A stretch of 19,877 nucleotides of DNA from Sulfurovum sp. (GTDB lineage: Bacteria > Campylobacterota > Campylobacteria > Campylobacterales > Sulfurovaceae), in the NCBI GenBank assembly GCA_015493425.1, contig WGDG01000237.1:1-19877 (forward strand). Direction: 5' to 3'. Numbering within the stretch: the stretch's first letter is position 1; the number at the start of each line of letters is the position of its first letter. The translations under genes and the position numbers were made by a program. The notes below the pieces were generated by a model, which saw only the letters and a list, made by a program, of their open reading frames with translations, had not been told where the DNA came from and ran no database searches. Below are positions 1 to 7,549 of this stretch, one piece after another.

Positions 1-576
1 CAGGTTAAGCATGGCACGCAGATCACCGCCGCTGGAGAAAACAAGGTACTCTCTGGCATTTTCATCTGCCCTTATATGCTCTGTTTTAAGTACCTTGTCC
101 AAAAAAGCGTGCATTGCTTCACTGTCGATGGCATTCAGTTCGAAGAGGTGGGAGCGTGAACGCATCGCAGCTGTCAGCGAGAAGTAGGGGTTTTCGGTAG
201 AAGCGCCGATGATGAGCGCATCGTTGTTCTCCATAAATGGCAGCAGTACCTCCTGCTGGTTTTTGCTGAGTCTGTGCACTTCATCGATGAAAATAAGCGG
301 TTTTTGCAGAGCATTGGCATAGGTCTTGAAAATCTTGCGCAGCTCCTCGATTTTGAGAGAAGTGGCATTTATTTCGTAAAAAGGTCTCCCTGTCATATTG
401 GCGATGATACGGGCGAGTGTGGTCTTACCGCATCCGGGAGGTCCGTAAAGAAAGGTGTGTTCGAGTTTGCCGCTTTCAATGAGTTTGCGCAGTACCCCCT
501 CTTTGCCAAGCAGCCGTTCCTGCCCTACAATCTCGTCAAAGCTGACCGGGCGGTACTTGAGTGCCAGGGTGCTCAT
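1..576 (-). CDS. rarA: Replication-associated recombination protein A (RarA/MgsA), AAA+ ATPase, 3'-truncated by window
   Basis: This is the N-terminal 192 codons of a clamp-loader-like AAA+ ATPase; the rest lies beyond the left edge. The protein opens MSTLALKYRPVSFDEIVGQE, the classic start of RarA/MgsA/WRNIP1 proteins. A Walker A motif (GPPGCGKTT) lies near residue 50, a Walker B-like FIDEVHRLSKNQQ near residue 95, and sensor 1 is GASTENPYFSL. The family acts at stalled replication forks with SSB and the clamp loader. The start ATG (576-574) overlaps the rluB stop as ATGA, so translation is probably coupled to rluB. Related clamp-loader subunits (DnaX, HolB) also carry AAA+ motifs, but the ASTENPYFSL and HRLSKNQQ sequences are typical of RarA. 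Confidence 0.95.
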   Translation of the reverse strand, partial: MSTLALKYRPVSFDEIVGQERLLGKEGVLRKLIESGKLEHTFLYGPPGCGKTTLARIIANMTGRPFYEINATSLKIEELRKIFKTYANALQKPLIFIDEVHRLSKNQQEVLLPFMENNDALIIGASTENPYFSLTAAMRSRSHLFELNAIDSEAMHAFLDKVLKTEHIRADENAREYLVFSSGGDLRAMLNL

Positions 577-1382
577 TGTGCCTGTTCATCCTCAACAGTT
601 CTCTTCTTGGCCTTTTTCTGCTCTTTTTTGCGTGCTTTGAGAAAAGCGTGCAGGTCATCATATTCGCGTTTGGTGAAAAAACGTGTTTTGTTGGTAGGCA
701 GATTGTTCAGTTCTATGCCTCCAAACGCCACACGCTTGAGGTCAAGTACCTTTGCATCGAAATGTGCGAAGAAGCGGCGCAGTTCACGGTTCTTGCCTTC
801 GTTAATAGTCACACGCAGTTTGGTGTAGTTTTTGCCTTCACTGCGAAGCTCGAAGCCGACAAAAGGGGCAAACTCCATGCTGCGTATCTTGCTCTTTTCG
901 TGTGCACCGGCAGTAGCATCGTCAAGTACCAGTCCTTCACGCATTGCATCGACCATCTCCTGCGTGAGCGGTTTATCGATCTTGATGTTGTAGGTACGGT
1001 CAAGGTTGCTTTCCATCAGTGCCGTAGCGACGTCTACATTGTCCGTCAGAAGCAAAAGACCCTCTGAGGCATAGTCGAGCCTCCCTACAGGGATAAAGTG
1101 CCTGAATTTGCCCGGAAGCTTGTGGTAAATGGTCGTACGCCCGCGGTCATCTTTTTTGGTTACCAGCACCCCTTTGGGCTTGTTGTAGACAATGACAGTC
1201 ACTTCGTTGCCTTTTTCTTTGACCATCCGCCCTTTGACAAAGATGCGGTCGCCGGGCTGTACTTCATAGCCGAACTCCCTGATGGGGCGTTTGTTAAGGG
1301 TGACTTCTCCCGCTTCGATGAGCTTGTCGGCCTCCCGTCTGGAGTATTTGGTATTATGGGCGATATATTTGTTCAGTCTCAT
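573..1382 (-). CDS. rluB: RsuA/RluB-family pseudouridine synthase
   Basis: The 269-residue protein isomerises a uridine in rRNA to pseudouridine; by family resemblance the target is 23S rRNA helix 89. An S4 RNA-binding domain (about residues 1-50, MRLNKYIAHN...SRREADKLI) precedes the catalytic domain. The hallmark GRLDYASEGLLLLTDN sits at residues 100-115, with Asp103 the expected nucleophile. GKNRELRRFF is the conserved second motif. The last 25 residues are a Lys/Glu-rich tail likely to be disordered. The ATG follows the kpsF stop by 9 nt, and the Shine-Dalgarno AAGG overlaps the kpsF stop codon. The stop overlaps rarA by 4 nt. RluB, RluE and RluF are hard to separate by eye; the S4 domain makes RluE unlikely. 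Confidence 0.93.
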   Translation of the reverse strand: MRLNKYIAHNTKYSRREADKLIEAGEVTLNKRPIREFGYEVQPGDRIFVKGRMVKEKGNEVTVIVYNKPKGVLVTKKDDRGRTTIYHKLPGKFRHFIPVGRLDYASEGLLLLTDNVDVATALMESNLDRTYNIKIDKPLTQEMVDAMREGLVLDDATAGAHEKSKIRSMEFAPFVGFELRSEGKNYTKLRVTINEGKNRELRRFFAHFDAKVLDLKRVAFGGIELNNLPTNKTRFFTKREYDDLHAFLKARKKEQKKAKKRTVEDEQAQ

Positions 1383-1391
1383 GTTTGTGCC

Positions 1392-2360
1392 TTACTTGCT
1401 TTTGATACCTGCATTAACCAGGTCATGAATGTGTAGTACGCCTGCAATTTTTCCTTCATCATCGGTGATGGGAAGCAGCTGAATGCGTGCATTTTCTATG
1501 ATTTCGAGTGCTTCACTTGCGAGCAGCTCGGTATTCTGGTAGCTTTTAGGAGCTTTGGTGGCATAGGTGTATGCGCTCTCCTCCATACTGAACCCTTCTT
1601 GCATCAGTGCACGCCGCAGGTCGCCGTCACTTAGAATAGCGCTTAGCTTCCCCTCTTCATCGGTAATCAGCACATTGCCGAGTTTCCCTTCACTCATGGT
1701 GACAATCGCTTCTTTGAGCGGTGTTGTCTGTGTGATGACCGGTAAATTCTCTGTCCTCATGAGGTCTTTGATCTTGACAAAGAGCTTTTTCCCCAATGCA
1801 CCACCGGGATGAAAAGAGGCGAAATCCTCTTTTCTGAAACCTCTTTGCTTCATCAGCACGACGGCCAGTGCATCACCGAGTGCCATCGTCAGCGTTGTCG
1901 ATGCAGTAGGAGCAGTGTTGAGAGGGCAGGCCTCTTTCTCTACCGAAATGTCAATCCATACATCGGCGTAACGTCCCAGCGAAGAGTCCGGGTTTCCTGT
2001 CATACCGATCAGTGGAATTTCAAAACGTTTGATATGCGGCAGAATCTTCGTCAGCTCTTCACTTTCGCCGCTGCTGCTGATGGCAAGCAGCGTATCCTCC
2101 TTGCCGATCATCCCCAGGTCACCGTGCAATGCTTCTGTAGGGTGTAGAAAGAAACTCGATGTTCCAGTAGAGGCAAAAGTAGCCGCCATTTTGGCACCTA
2201 CAAGCCCTGATTTTCCCACACCGGTGATGATCAGTTTTCCTTTGGTCTGTAAAATGAGTTCGACAGCTTTGGTAAAGTTCTCATCAAGTCGTTCAGCTGC
2301 CTTTTGCAGTGTATCCGCTTCGATTAGCAGGGTTTCTTTTGCACTCTCTATCAGGTTCAT
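1392..2360 (-). CDS. kpsF: KpsF/GutQ-type arabinose-5-phosphate isomerase
   Basis: The 322-residue sugar isomerase interconverts ribulose-5-phosphate and arabinose-5-phosphate, the first step of Kdo synthesis for lipopolysaccharide. A SIS domain (about residues 35-180) carries GVGKSGLVGAKMAATFASTG, the HPTEALHGDLG loop with the conserved His/Glu, and the AISSSGESEE phosphosugar-binding segment. The ASFHPGGALGKKL linker is characteristic of the family. Two CBS domains follow (about residues 197-255 and 262-320), as in E. coli KdsD (328 residues). It starts at an ATG with a poor ribosome site (GAGCG). A TATAAT hexamer lies 36 nt upstream, so it may have its own promoter as well as read-through from rnj. 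rluB and rarA follow closely as a likely operon. Confidence 0.95.
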   Translation of the reverse strand: MNLIESAKETLLIEADTLQKAAERLDENFTKAVELILQTKGKLIITGVGKSGLVGAKMAATFASTGTSSFFLHPTEALHGDLGMIGKEDTLLAISSSGESEELTKILPHIKRFEIPLIGMTGNPDSSLGRYADVWIDISVEKEACPLNTAPTASTTLTMALGDALAVVLMKQRGFRKEDFASFHPGGALGKKLFVKIKDLMRTENLPVITQTTPLKEAIVTMSEGKLGNVLITDEEGKLSAILSDGDLRRALMQEGFSMEESAYTYATKAPKSYQNTELLASEALEIIENARIQLLPITDDEGKIAGVLHIHDLVNAGIKSK

Positions 2361-2395
2361 GGTTTCGCTCGTTGTGAATGGATTGTCAGGGTATG

Positions 2396-2404
2396 ATTAT
2401 AGCA
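2396..2404 (-). promoter_or_regulatory. Predicted extended -10 promoter for kpsF-rluB-rarA
   Basis: On the minus strand the sequence TGCTATAAT ends at 2396: a perfect TATAAT with a TG extension. The predicted start lies near 2389, giving a leader of about 29 nt before the kpsF ATG at 2360. No TTGACA-like -35 is evident, which is usual for this phylum. It sits in the 87-nt gap between rnj and kpsF. Confidence 0.45.
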
Positions 2405-2412
2405 TAGATGCA

Positions 2413-2433
2413 GGCAGGGGAGGGTACCCTGCC
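2413..2433 (-). terminator. Hairpin after rnj, weak or partial terminator
   Basis: A perfect 7-bp stem, GGCAGGG/CCCTGCC with a 7-nt loop, begins 14 nt after the rnj stop. No clear U tract follows, so termination is probably partial, or the hairpin may serve as a 3' stabilising structure. Confidence 0.35.
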
Positions 2434-2447
2434 ATATACCGCAGGTC

Positions 2448-4565
2448 TTAGACGACAAAGACGGTAGGTATGATGAGAGGATAGCGCTTTTTGGTACGTA
2501 CGATATGCTTGCGTACCGCCGCTCTGATTTCAGTTTCGATAACAGTGTGTTCGGGGATACCTTTGGCTTTCATATTGAGTAGCATCGTCTCAAGCAGCTG
2601 CTCGATCTCTTTGGCGAACTTCTTGTCCTCTTTGTCCGGTACCAGACCATGCGTGTAAACGACCGGTTTGCCTACCAGTCTGCCTTCACTTTGTGAAACC
2701 TGTGCAACAATAGTCACGATGCCGTCTTCTGCAAGCTTCTGTCTGTCGAGTACAACATCGTTTTCAATGGTCATGTTGTTTTGGTTGTCAATGTAGGTTT
2801 TTCCCGATTTGACCGTTTTGACCTTTTTGAGATACTTTGGTGTGATCTCCACCTGGTCACCGTCACTCATCAGCAGAATGTTGCGCTCATCGACACCACA
2901 TGAGACCGCAGTTTTTGCATGTTTTGCAATGTGGTTGTACTCACCATGTACCGGAAGGAAGAATTTTGGCTGTACCAGTCTGAGGATGAGCTTTTGCTCC
3001 TCTTGTGCTGCGTGACCGGAGACGTGAATGTCACTGAACTCTTTGTATCGCACAGTAACGCCGGCTTTCATCAGTAGGTTCATCAGTTTGGAAACGCTTG
3101 CTTCGTTGCCCGGAATGGCGGAAGCGGAGATGATAACGGTGTCGCTTGGCTTGAGTTTGATATGGCGGTGTTCGTCTGTCGCCATACGGTTGAGTGCCGC
3201 CATGGTTTCCCCCTGTGACCCGGTGGTGACAATAAGGATCTCATGGTCGGCATACTTTGGCACCTCATGCACTTCGATGAAGTGTCTGTCGTCAATATCT
3301 ACAAAGCCAAGCGCCCGGTTGGTCTCGACGTTGCGTTCCATGGAACGTCCGATGACACAGATCTTTCTTCCGTGCTTGACCCCACGCTGCATAGCCTGGA
3401 AGATACGGTGTACGTTGGAGGAGAAGGTAGACATAATCACGCGCCCCTTCGCCATCTCGAAGAGCTGGTCAAAGGTCTTGCCCACTACGGTTTCACTCTT
3501 GGTAAAGCCTGGGTTGTGTGAGTTGGTCGAGTCCGAAAAGAGACAGAGTACGCCTTTTTCTCCGTAGTGTGCATAGCGTCTGAGATCCATTGTGTAACCG
3601 TCTACCGGTGTATGGTCGATCTTGAAATCTGCTGTGTGCATCAAAATACCCGCAGGTGTTTCGATGGCAAGTGAACAGGCGTCGATGATGGAGTGGGTGT
3701 TGTGGATCCACTCGATCTTCATATCGCCGATTTCATACTGTTTACGCTTGGTAACGAAACGGAAGTACTTCGCATCGCCCTTGAGCCCGTGTTCGTTGAA
3801 CTTGTTCTCGATCATCGCCAGTGCCAGCGGCGTACCGTAGATAGGAAACTTCAGTTCTTTGAAGAGGTAAGGCACCGCACCGATGTGGTCTTCGTGGCCA
3901 TGCGTGATCACAATACCTTTGATCTTGTCTTTGATGGTATGCAGGTAGCTGAAATCCGGTACAAGGATGTCCACGCCGTGCATGGTTTCATCCGGGAAGC
4001 TCATCCCCACATCGATGACTATGGCAGTGGTTTCTGTTTCGAGTACAGCCATGTTCCCGCCGATTTCTCCGAGGCCTCCAAGCGGTGTAAAGCGCACTTT
4101 GCCCTTAGAGTTTAGGTCAATTTGTTTCCAAGGTGCCATTCTCGCTTCCTGGACACGTTTGTTCTCTTCAAGTGAAGCACGCATGGTATCGTTGACGGTA
4201 GTGACATTCTTGCGCTTGTTTCCACCGCGTCCCTTGTTGCCTCCACCGTTACGGTTGGCATTGTTATTGCCGGGCTTCCGATTATTGCTGTTTCCGGATT
4301 TTTGGCTCTGATTCTGGTTGCCCTGTCCCTCCTGTCGCAGCTGTCCGCCCTGACGGTTAGGATTGGGTTTTCTATTGCGGTTACGGTTGCGATTACGGTT
4401 CTCGTTGCGGTTTTCGCCGCTTTCACCGCCGCCATTTTGTCCCTGAGCGGGATTACTGTTCTGTCTGTGAGGGTTGGGTCTTCTGTTACGTTGCGGCTTA
4501 TTGCCTTCCTGCGTTTTTTGCCCTTGATTTTGACTGTTTTCGTTGGTTGGTTTGCTGTTTTCCAT
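2448..4565 (-). CDS. rnj: Ribonuclease J with a long Asn/Arg-rich N-terminal extension
   Basis: The 705-residue metallo-beta-lactamase/beta-CASP ribonuclease is the main mRNA-decay and rRNA-processing nuclease in bacteria lacking RNase E. Residues 1 to about 125 are low complexity, rich in N, R, Q, G and P, with an ENRNENRNRNRNRNRKPNPN tract (51-70). The catalytic part begins near residue 157 (VRFTPLGGLGEIGGN). The metal motif HGHEDH is at 222-227, followed by HTADFKID, the beta-CASP segments SDSTNS and TGSQGE, SGHAAQEE, and LPVHGEYNH. Helicobacter RNase J also has a long basic N-terminus, so this is a lineage feature rather than an error. The ATG is supported by AAAGGA 8 nt upstream. The first 22 codons overlap the end of rsmA in another frame. 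Confidence 0.96.
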   Translation of the reverse strand: MENSKPTNENSQNQGQKTQEGNKPQRNRRPNPHRQNSNPAQGQNGGGESGENRNENRNRNRNRNRKPNPNRQGGQLRQEGQGNQNQSQKSGNSNNRKPGNNNANRNGGGNKGRGGNKRKNVTTVNDTMRASLEENKRVQEARMAPWKQIDLNSKGKVRFTPLGGLGEIGGNMAVLETETTAIVIDVGMSFPDETMHGVDILVPDFSYLHTIKDKIKGIVITHGHEDHIGAVPYLFKELKFPIYGTPLALAMIENKFNEHGLKGDAKYFRFVTKRKQYEIGDMKIEWIHNTHSIIDACSLAIETPAGILMHTADFKIDHTPVDGYTMDLRRYAHYGEKGVLCLFSDSTNSHNPGFTKSETVVGKTFDQLFEMAKGRVIMSTFSSNVHRIFQAMQRGVKHGRKICVIGRSMERNVETNRALGFVDIDDRHFIEVHEVPKYADHEILIVTTGSQGETMAALNRMATDEHRHIKLKPSDTVIISASAIPGNEASVSKLMNLLMKAGVTVRYKEFSDIHVSGHAAQEEQKLILRLVQPKFFLPVHGEYNHIAKHAKTAVSCGVDERNILLMSDGDQVEITPKYLKKVKTVKSGKTYIDNQNNMTIENDVVLDRQKLAEDGIVTIVAQVSQSEGRLVGKPVVYTHGLVPDKEDKKFAKEIEQLLETMLLNMKAKGIPEHTVIETEIRAAVRKHIVRTKKRYPLIIPTVFVV

Positions 4566-5358
4566 CTAACATATCCTTTAATTCATTATATAGCAGATGA
4601 TACATTGATGTCCCAGCTTCATGAGGCCGCAAGTTCGGATCGAGATCCAGTGTTGCGAAAGTTGCTGCAATCCTATCTTTCGGGAAAGCCGCAGTAAGGT
4701 TTTTGAAAAGCTTTTTGCGCGGCTGCGCGAAAGCGATCCTGAGGAACGCTTCAAACTTATCGTCATCCAGACTGCGCTCTTTCTCTATTAAAAGCACGGC
4801 GGAGGTCACCTTGGGGGGCGGAATGAACGCTTCGGGTTCTACCTCGAAGCAGAGCGTGGCCTTCCCGACACTTGAAGCCAGTACGGAGAGAGCAGAAAAG
4901 GCCTTCTCTCCAGGGTTGGCAGCGAACTTGACGGCAACTTCCTTCTGAACCATGACCAGTACGGACCGGCATTGTTCATCCTTGAAAGCTTTCAATATGA
5001 TATTGGTTGCAATATAGTAGGGGAGGTTCGCTACCAGATGATAAGGTTCATCCAGAAGAGCGCCTTCCCCCCAACGCTCAAGCACATCTCCGCAGCGCAG
5101 TTCAAAGCGTCCCTGTGAGATGGGGGCTTCAAATTCCGTTGAAAGATGCTCGCATAGTCTTTTATCAACCTCAAATGCTGTGACATTTCGAGCTTTTACA
5201 AGCTCTTTGGTTAAATCACCTAAGCCAGGCCCGATTTCGGCAACCTTAAGGTCGTCCTCGGGCATCGCTTGGATGATTTTCTGCAGGTAGAAACTGTTTT
5301 TCAGAAAATTCTGGCCGAATTTTTTAGAAGCAAACTCTGCCAAATTATCGTTTATCAT
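4498..5358 (-). CDS. rsmA: 16S rRNA (adenine1518-N6/adenine1519-N6)-dimethyltransferase (KsgA/RsmA)
   Basis: This enzyme dimethylates two adenosines in the 3' hairpin of 16S rRNA during late 30S assembly. From the ATG at 5358 it is 286 residues. FGQNFLKN comes near residue 14, the SAM-binding EIGPGLGDLTKE near residue 41, and the catalytic NLPYY at 111-115. The ATG is chosen because the FGQNFL motif normally lies 8-15 residues from the start. An in-frame TTG at 5382, with AGGGG 8 nt upstream, would add 8 residues and cannot be excluded. The last 22 residues form a Lys/Gln/Arg-rich tail made entirely from the overlap with rnj, and the protein is about 15-20 residues longer than usual. Confidence 0.93.
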   Translation of the reverse strand: MINDNLAEFASKKFGQNFLKNSFYLQKIIQAMPEDDLKVAEIGPGLGDLTKELVKARNVTAFEVDKRLCEHLSTEFEAPISQGRFELRCGDVLERWGEGALLDEPYHLVANLPYYIATNIILKAFKDEQCRSVLVMVQKEVAVKFAANPGEKAFSALSVLASSVGKATLCFEVEPEAFIPPPKVTSAVLLIEKERSLDDDKFEAFLRIAFAQPRKKLFKNLTAAFPKDRIAATFATLDLDPNLRPHEAGTSMYHLLYNELKDMLDGKQQTNQRKQSKSRAKNAGRQ

Positions 5359-5412
5359 ACTGTAATCTACCTTTATAGCCAATGGCTAAACCCCTATTTG
5401 GGATAATTTTTG

Positions 5413-5418
5413 TATAAT
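5413..5418 (+). promoter_or_regulatory. Predicted -10 element for hisF in the divergent rsmA/hisF gap
   Basis: A perfect TATAAT preceded by TG lies 44 nt before the hisF ATG, giving a predicted leader of about 38 nt. The same bases read TATACA on the minus strand, so the rsmA promoter may overlap it. The ribosome site GGAG (5454-5457) then precedes hisF. No -35 is evident. Confidence 0.5.
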
Positions 5419-5462
5419 CTTACCATAAATTTGCCCAAAATGGCGGCAAAAATGGAGAATGC

Positions 5463-6230
5463 ATGGACTATTTTGCAAAACGCATCATTCCCTGTCTCGA
5501 TGTAGACGGCGGACGTGTCGTAAAAGGGGTCAACTTTGTCGGCCTTCGAGATGCGGGAGACCCGGTTGAAGTGGCGCGCCGCTATAACGAGGAAGGTGCG
5601 GATGAGTTGACCTTCCTTGATATTGGAGCAAGTCACGAGGGTCGTGACACCATTGTTGATGTTGTAAAAAAAGTTGCACAGGAGGTCTTCATCCCCCTCA
5701 CTGTCGGCGGAGGAATCCGCAAGCTTGAAGACATTTACGCCCTGCTCAATGTGGGGTGTGATAAAGTGAGTATCAATTCTGCTGCCATCAATCGACCTGG
5801 ATTTATAGAAGAAGGTGCAAAACGTTTTGGATCACAGTGTATTGTTGTGGCCATCGATGCCAAGCGTGTGGGAGAGGAAACGTGGCACATCTTCACACAT
5901 GGCGGCCGCAACGATACGGGCATCGATGCTGTTGCATGGGCAAAAGAGGTGTATGAACGAGGGGCAGGGGAGCTGTTGGTTACTTCAATGGATGCCGACG
6001 GTACCAAAGCAGGATTTGACAACGAGCTCAACCGAAAAATCGGCGAAGTAGTGAACATTCCTGTGATTGCCAGCGGCGGTGCAGGTACGATGGCGCATAT
6101 GAAAGAAGCATTTACACTTGGCAATGCCGATGCAGCACTTGCAGCATCGATCTTTCACTTCAGGGAGATTGACATTATGGATCTGAAGCGTTACCTCAAG
6201 TCTGAAAATATTCCAGTGAGACTTGGATGA
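5463..6230 (+). CDS. hisF: Imidazole glycerol phosphate synthase cyclase subunit HisF
   Basis: HisF, with the glutaminase HisH, converts PRFAR plus ammonia into imidazole glycerol phosphate and AICAR in histidine synthesis. The 255-residue TIM barrel shows CLDVDGGRVVKG (Asp13), LDIGAS, the phosphate loops VGGGIRKLED and VASGGAGTM-type (as IASGGAGT), and VVAIDAK (Asp132). Asp13 and Asp132 match the two catalytic aspartates of the family. Length and both ends are normal. No other his genes are in the window, so the pathway is dispersed. The stop overlaps the next gene as ATGA, indicating coupled translation. Its product AICAR also enters purine synthesis, the pathway of the nearby purB. Confidence 0.97.
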   Translation: MDYFAKRIIPCLDVDGGRVVKGVNFVGLRDAGDPVEVARRYNEEGADELTFLDIGASHEGRDTIVDVVKKVAQEVFIPLTVGGGIRKLEDIYALLNVGCDKVSINSAAINRPGFIEEGAKRFGSQCIVVAIDAKRVGEETWHIFTHGGRNDTGIDAVAWAKEVYERGAGELLVTSMDADGTKAGFDNELNRKIGEVVNIPVIASGGAGTMAHMKEAFTLGNADAALAASIFHFREIDIMDLKRYLKSENIPVRLG

Positions 6231-6799
6231 TTGTCTGTGCAGGCAACATCGAGCAGTTTGATTTCGCCAAACCAGTGGGCATAGGGCTTGAGAATGTGGC
6301 GATCAACCTGACCCGTATCTGTATGCTTGAAAAACCGGAGTTTCTTTTTTTTGTAGGAACAGCAGGCAGTTACGGTGACAAAGAGATTTTTGAGATTGTC
6401 ACATCACAAAAAGCGACACAGATAGAGCAAAGTGTTATCACAGAAGATGCCTACACACCCCTTGAAGAGGGAGTAGAGGGCATAGCATCTTTGGAAGAGA
6501 TGGCTGAAATCCACTCTTTTTTCAAAGACCAAAATGTTTCACGTGAAACTGTTGTCAACTCCTCTAACTATATTACGACCAATGAGACAGCAGGAAAGTG
6601 GTACAGACAAAGAGGCATTCATCTGGAAAATATGGAGTTTTATGCGGTGCTCAAGGTAGCCAAAGCATTCAATATTCCTGCCGCGGGTCTGTTTATTGTC
6701 ACGAATTACTGTAATAAAAATGCGCATAGAGATTTTATGAAAAATCATCAAGTGGCGATGGAAAGACTCACAATATACGTGGGGAAGTGGACTATATAG
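6227..6799 (+). CDS. Nucleoside phosphorylase/nucleosidase-like protein (PNP_UDP superfamily)
   Basis: The 190-residue protein resembles purine nucleoside phosphorylases and MTA/SAH nucleosidases. FVGTAGSYG (42-50) resembles the ribose/phosphate-binding glycine loop. VNSSNYITT (110-118) and LENMEFYAVLKVAKAFNIPA (133-152) match the nucleoside-binding E-x-ME helix. It is shorter than typical members (about 230 residues), mainly at the N-terminus. The position that usually holds the catalytic Asp (SD) reads TN (Asn160) followed by Cys, so catalysis may differ or be lost. The ATG overlaps the hisF stop by 4 nt. Codons 103-108 lie inside a parS-like site. Substrate cannot be assigned. Confidence 0.72.
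   Translation: MIVCAGNIEQFDFAKPVGIGLENVAINLTRICMLEKPEFLFFVGTAGSYGDKEIFEIVTSQKATQIEQSVITEDAYTPLEEGVEGIASLEEMAEIHSFFKDQNVSRETVVNSSNYITTNETAGKWYRQRGIHLENMEFYAVLKVAKAFNIPAAGLFIVTNYCNKNAHRDFMKNHQVAMERLTIYVGKWTI
6535..6550. promoter_or_regulatory. parS-like ParB-binding site 1 (15/16)
   Basis: The 16-mer TGTTTCACGTGAAACT differs in one terminal base from the palindromic bacterial parS consensus TGTTTCACGTGAAACA. It lies inside the phosphorylase-like gene, where it encodes VSRET. ParB nucleates on such sites to load SMC and drive origin segregation. Confidence 0.8.
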
Positions 6800-7542
6800 T
6801 GAAAGGGCATCTTGTCAAATGGGATTTTGAAAGAGCATTTGGTTTTATCGCACCAGATGACGGTTCCGAAAACATATTTATTCATATCTCAGACTTTAAA
6901 GTAAAAGATTGTCGTCCAAAGGTCGGTGATCTGATTATGTATGAAGTTGGGAAGGGGAAAAATGGTAAGAAAAAAGCTATTCGAGCCTATATCCAGAATA
7001 TAAAGCCTAATCATTCTGTTTCGTCTAATCGTATAATTCATTCATACAATGAAAAAAAGTCGAAAAGGAGAAGGCTTTTTTCTTCCAGAAGGATTACGCT
7101 TCTAATATCATTAGTAATAATACTTGTTATATTTGGTAAATTTCATTTTTTTGATGATTCTCAGAATAATGTGTTATCTATACCAAAACATCAAGAGCGT
7201 ACTGAAATGACTGATGATTTTGATACATTTATGAAAGAACAGAAAAAATTTAGAGAGGAGCATACAAAAAAGACTTTAAAGCATAAAGTGTCTACTGAAG
7301 AAACAGACGATTTTAGTTCTTTTATGAAACAACAGGAAAGATTTAGAGAGGAACATACAACAAAGACTTTAAGTCACCATAATAATCAAACCATATATAG
7401 ATGTGATGGCAGAGAATATTGTAGTCAAATGAATTCATGCGAAGAAGCAAAATATTTCATAAAGCACTGTCCCTATACAAAAATGGATGGTGATGGTGAC
7501 GGGATACCCTGTGAAAACCAGTGGTGTGGACATTTAAAATGA
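6787..7542 (+). CDS. Membrane protein fusing a cold-shock domain, a tandem 31-residue repeat and an Excalibur domain
   Basis: The 251-residue protein has four parts. A cold-shock domain (about 5-70: GHLVKWDFERAFGFIAPDDG, NIFIHISDF) resembles those that precede DUF1294 domains. A basic stretch (KKSKRRRLFSSRR) is followed by one membrane helix (about 103-117). Two copies of a charged 31-residue repeat span 139-169 and 170-200. A C-terminal Excalibur domain has four Cys and a DGDGDGIPCE calcium-binding loop (about 205-249). The basic flank suggests the cold-shock domain is cytoplasmic and the Excalibur domain periplasmic (inference). The GTG at 6787 overlaps the upstream gene by 13 nt; a GTG at 6799, giving MKGHLVKW, is an equally good start. 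The gene is clearly more AT-rich than its neighbours, suggesting transfer. Function unknown. Confidence 0.85.
   Translation: MDYIVKGHLVKWDFERAFGFIAPDDGSENIFIHISDFKVKDCRPKVGDLIMYEVGKGKNGKKKAIRAYIQNIKPNHSVSSNRIIHSYNEKKSKRRRLFSSRRITLLISLVIILVIFGKFHFFDDSQNNVLSIPKHQERTEMTDDFDTFMKEQKKFREEHTKKTLKHKVSTEETDDFSSFMKQQERFREEHTTKTLSHHNNQTIYRCDGREYCSQMNSCEEAKYFIKHCPYTKMDGDGDGIPCENQWCGHLK
7201..7386 (+). repeat. Tandem 93-bp in-frame repeat, two copies
   Basis: Copies at 7201-7293 and 7294-7386 encode units sharing 20 of 31 residues by eye, with the core DDF..FMK.Q..FREEHT.KTL. The unit looks helical and charged and lies between the membrane helix and the Excalibur domain. It is a coding duplication. Confidence 0.85.
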
Positions 7543-7549
7543 GGATAAT

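Noticed and set aside
573..1436. Plus-strand open frames opposite rluB and kpsF (for example 561-1067 and 1098-1436)
   Set aside because: They are antisense shadows of well-supported genes, with no family resemblance or ribosome sites.
3693..4697. Overlapping frames opposite and alongside rnj
   Set aside because: These reflect the repetitive composition of the RNase J coding strand; the rnj frame has all catalytic motifs.
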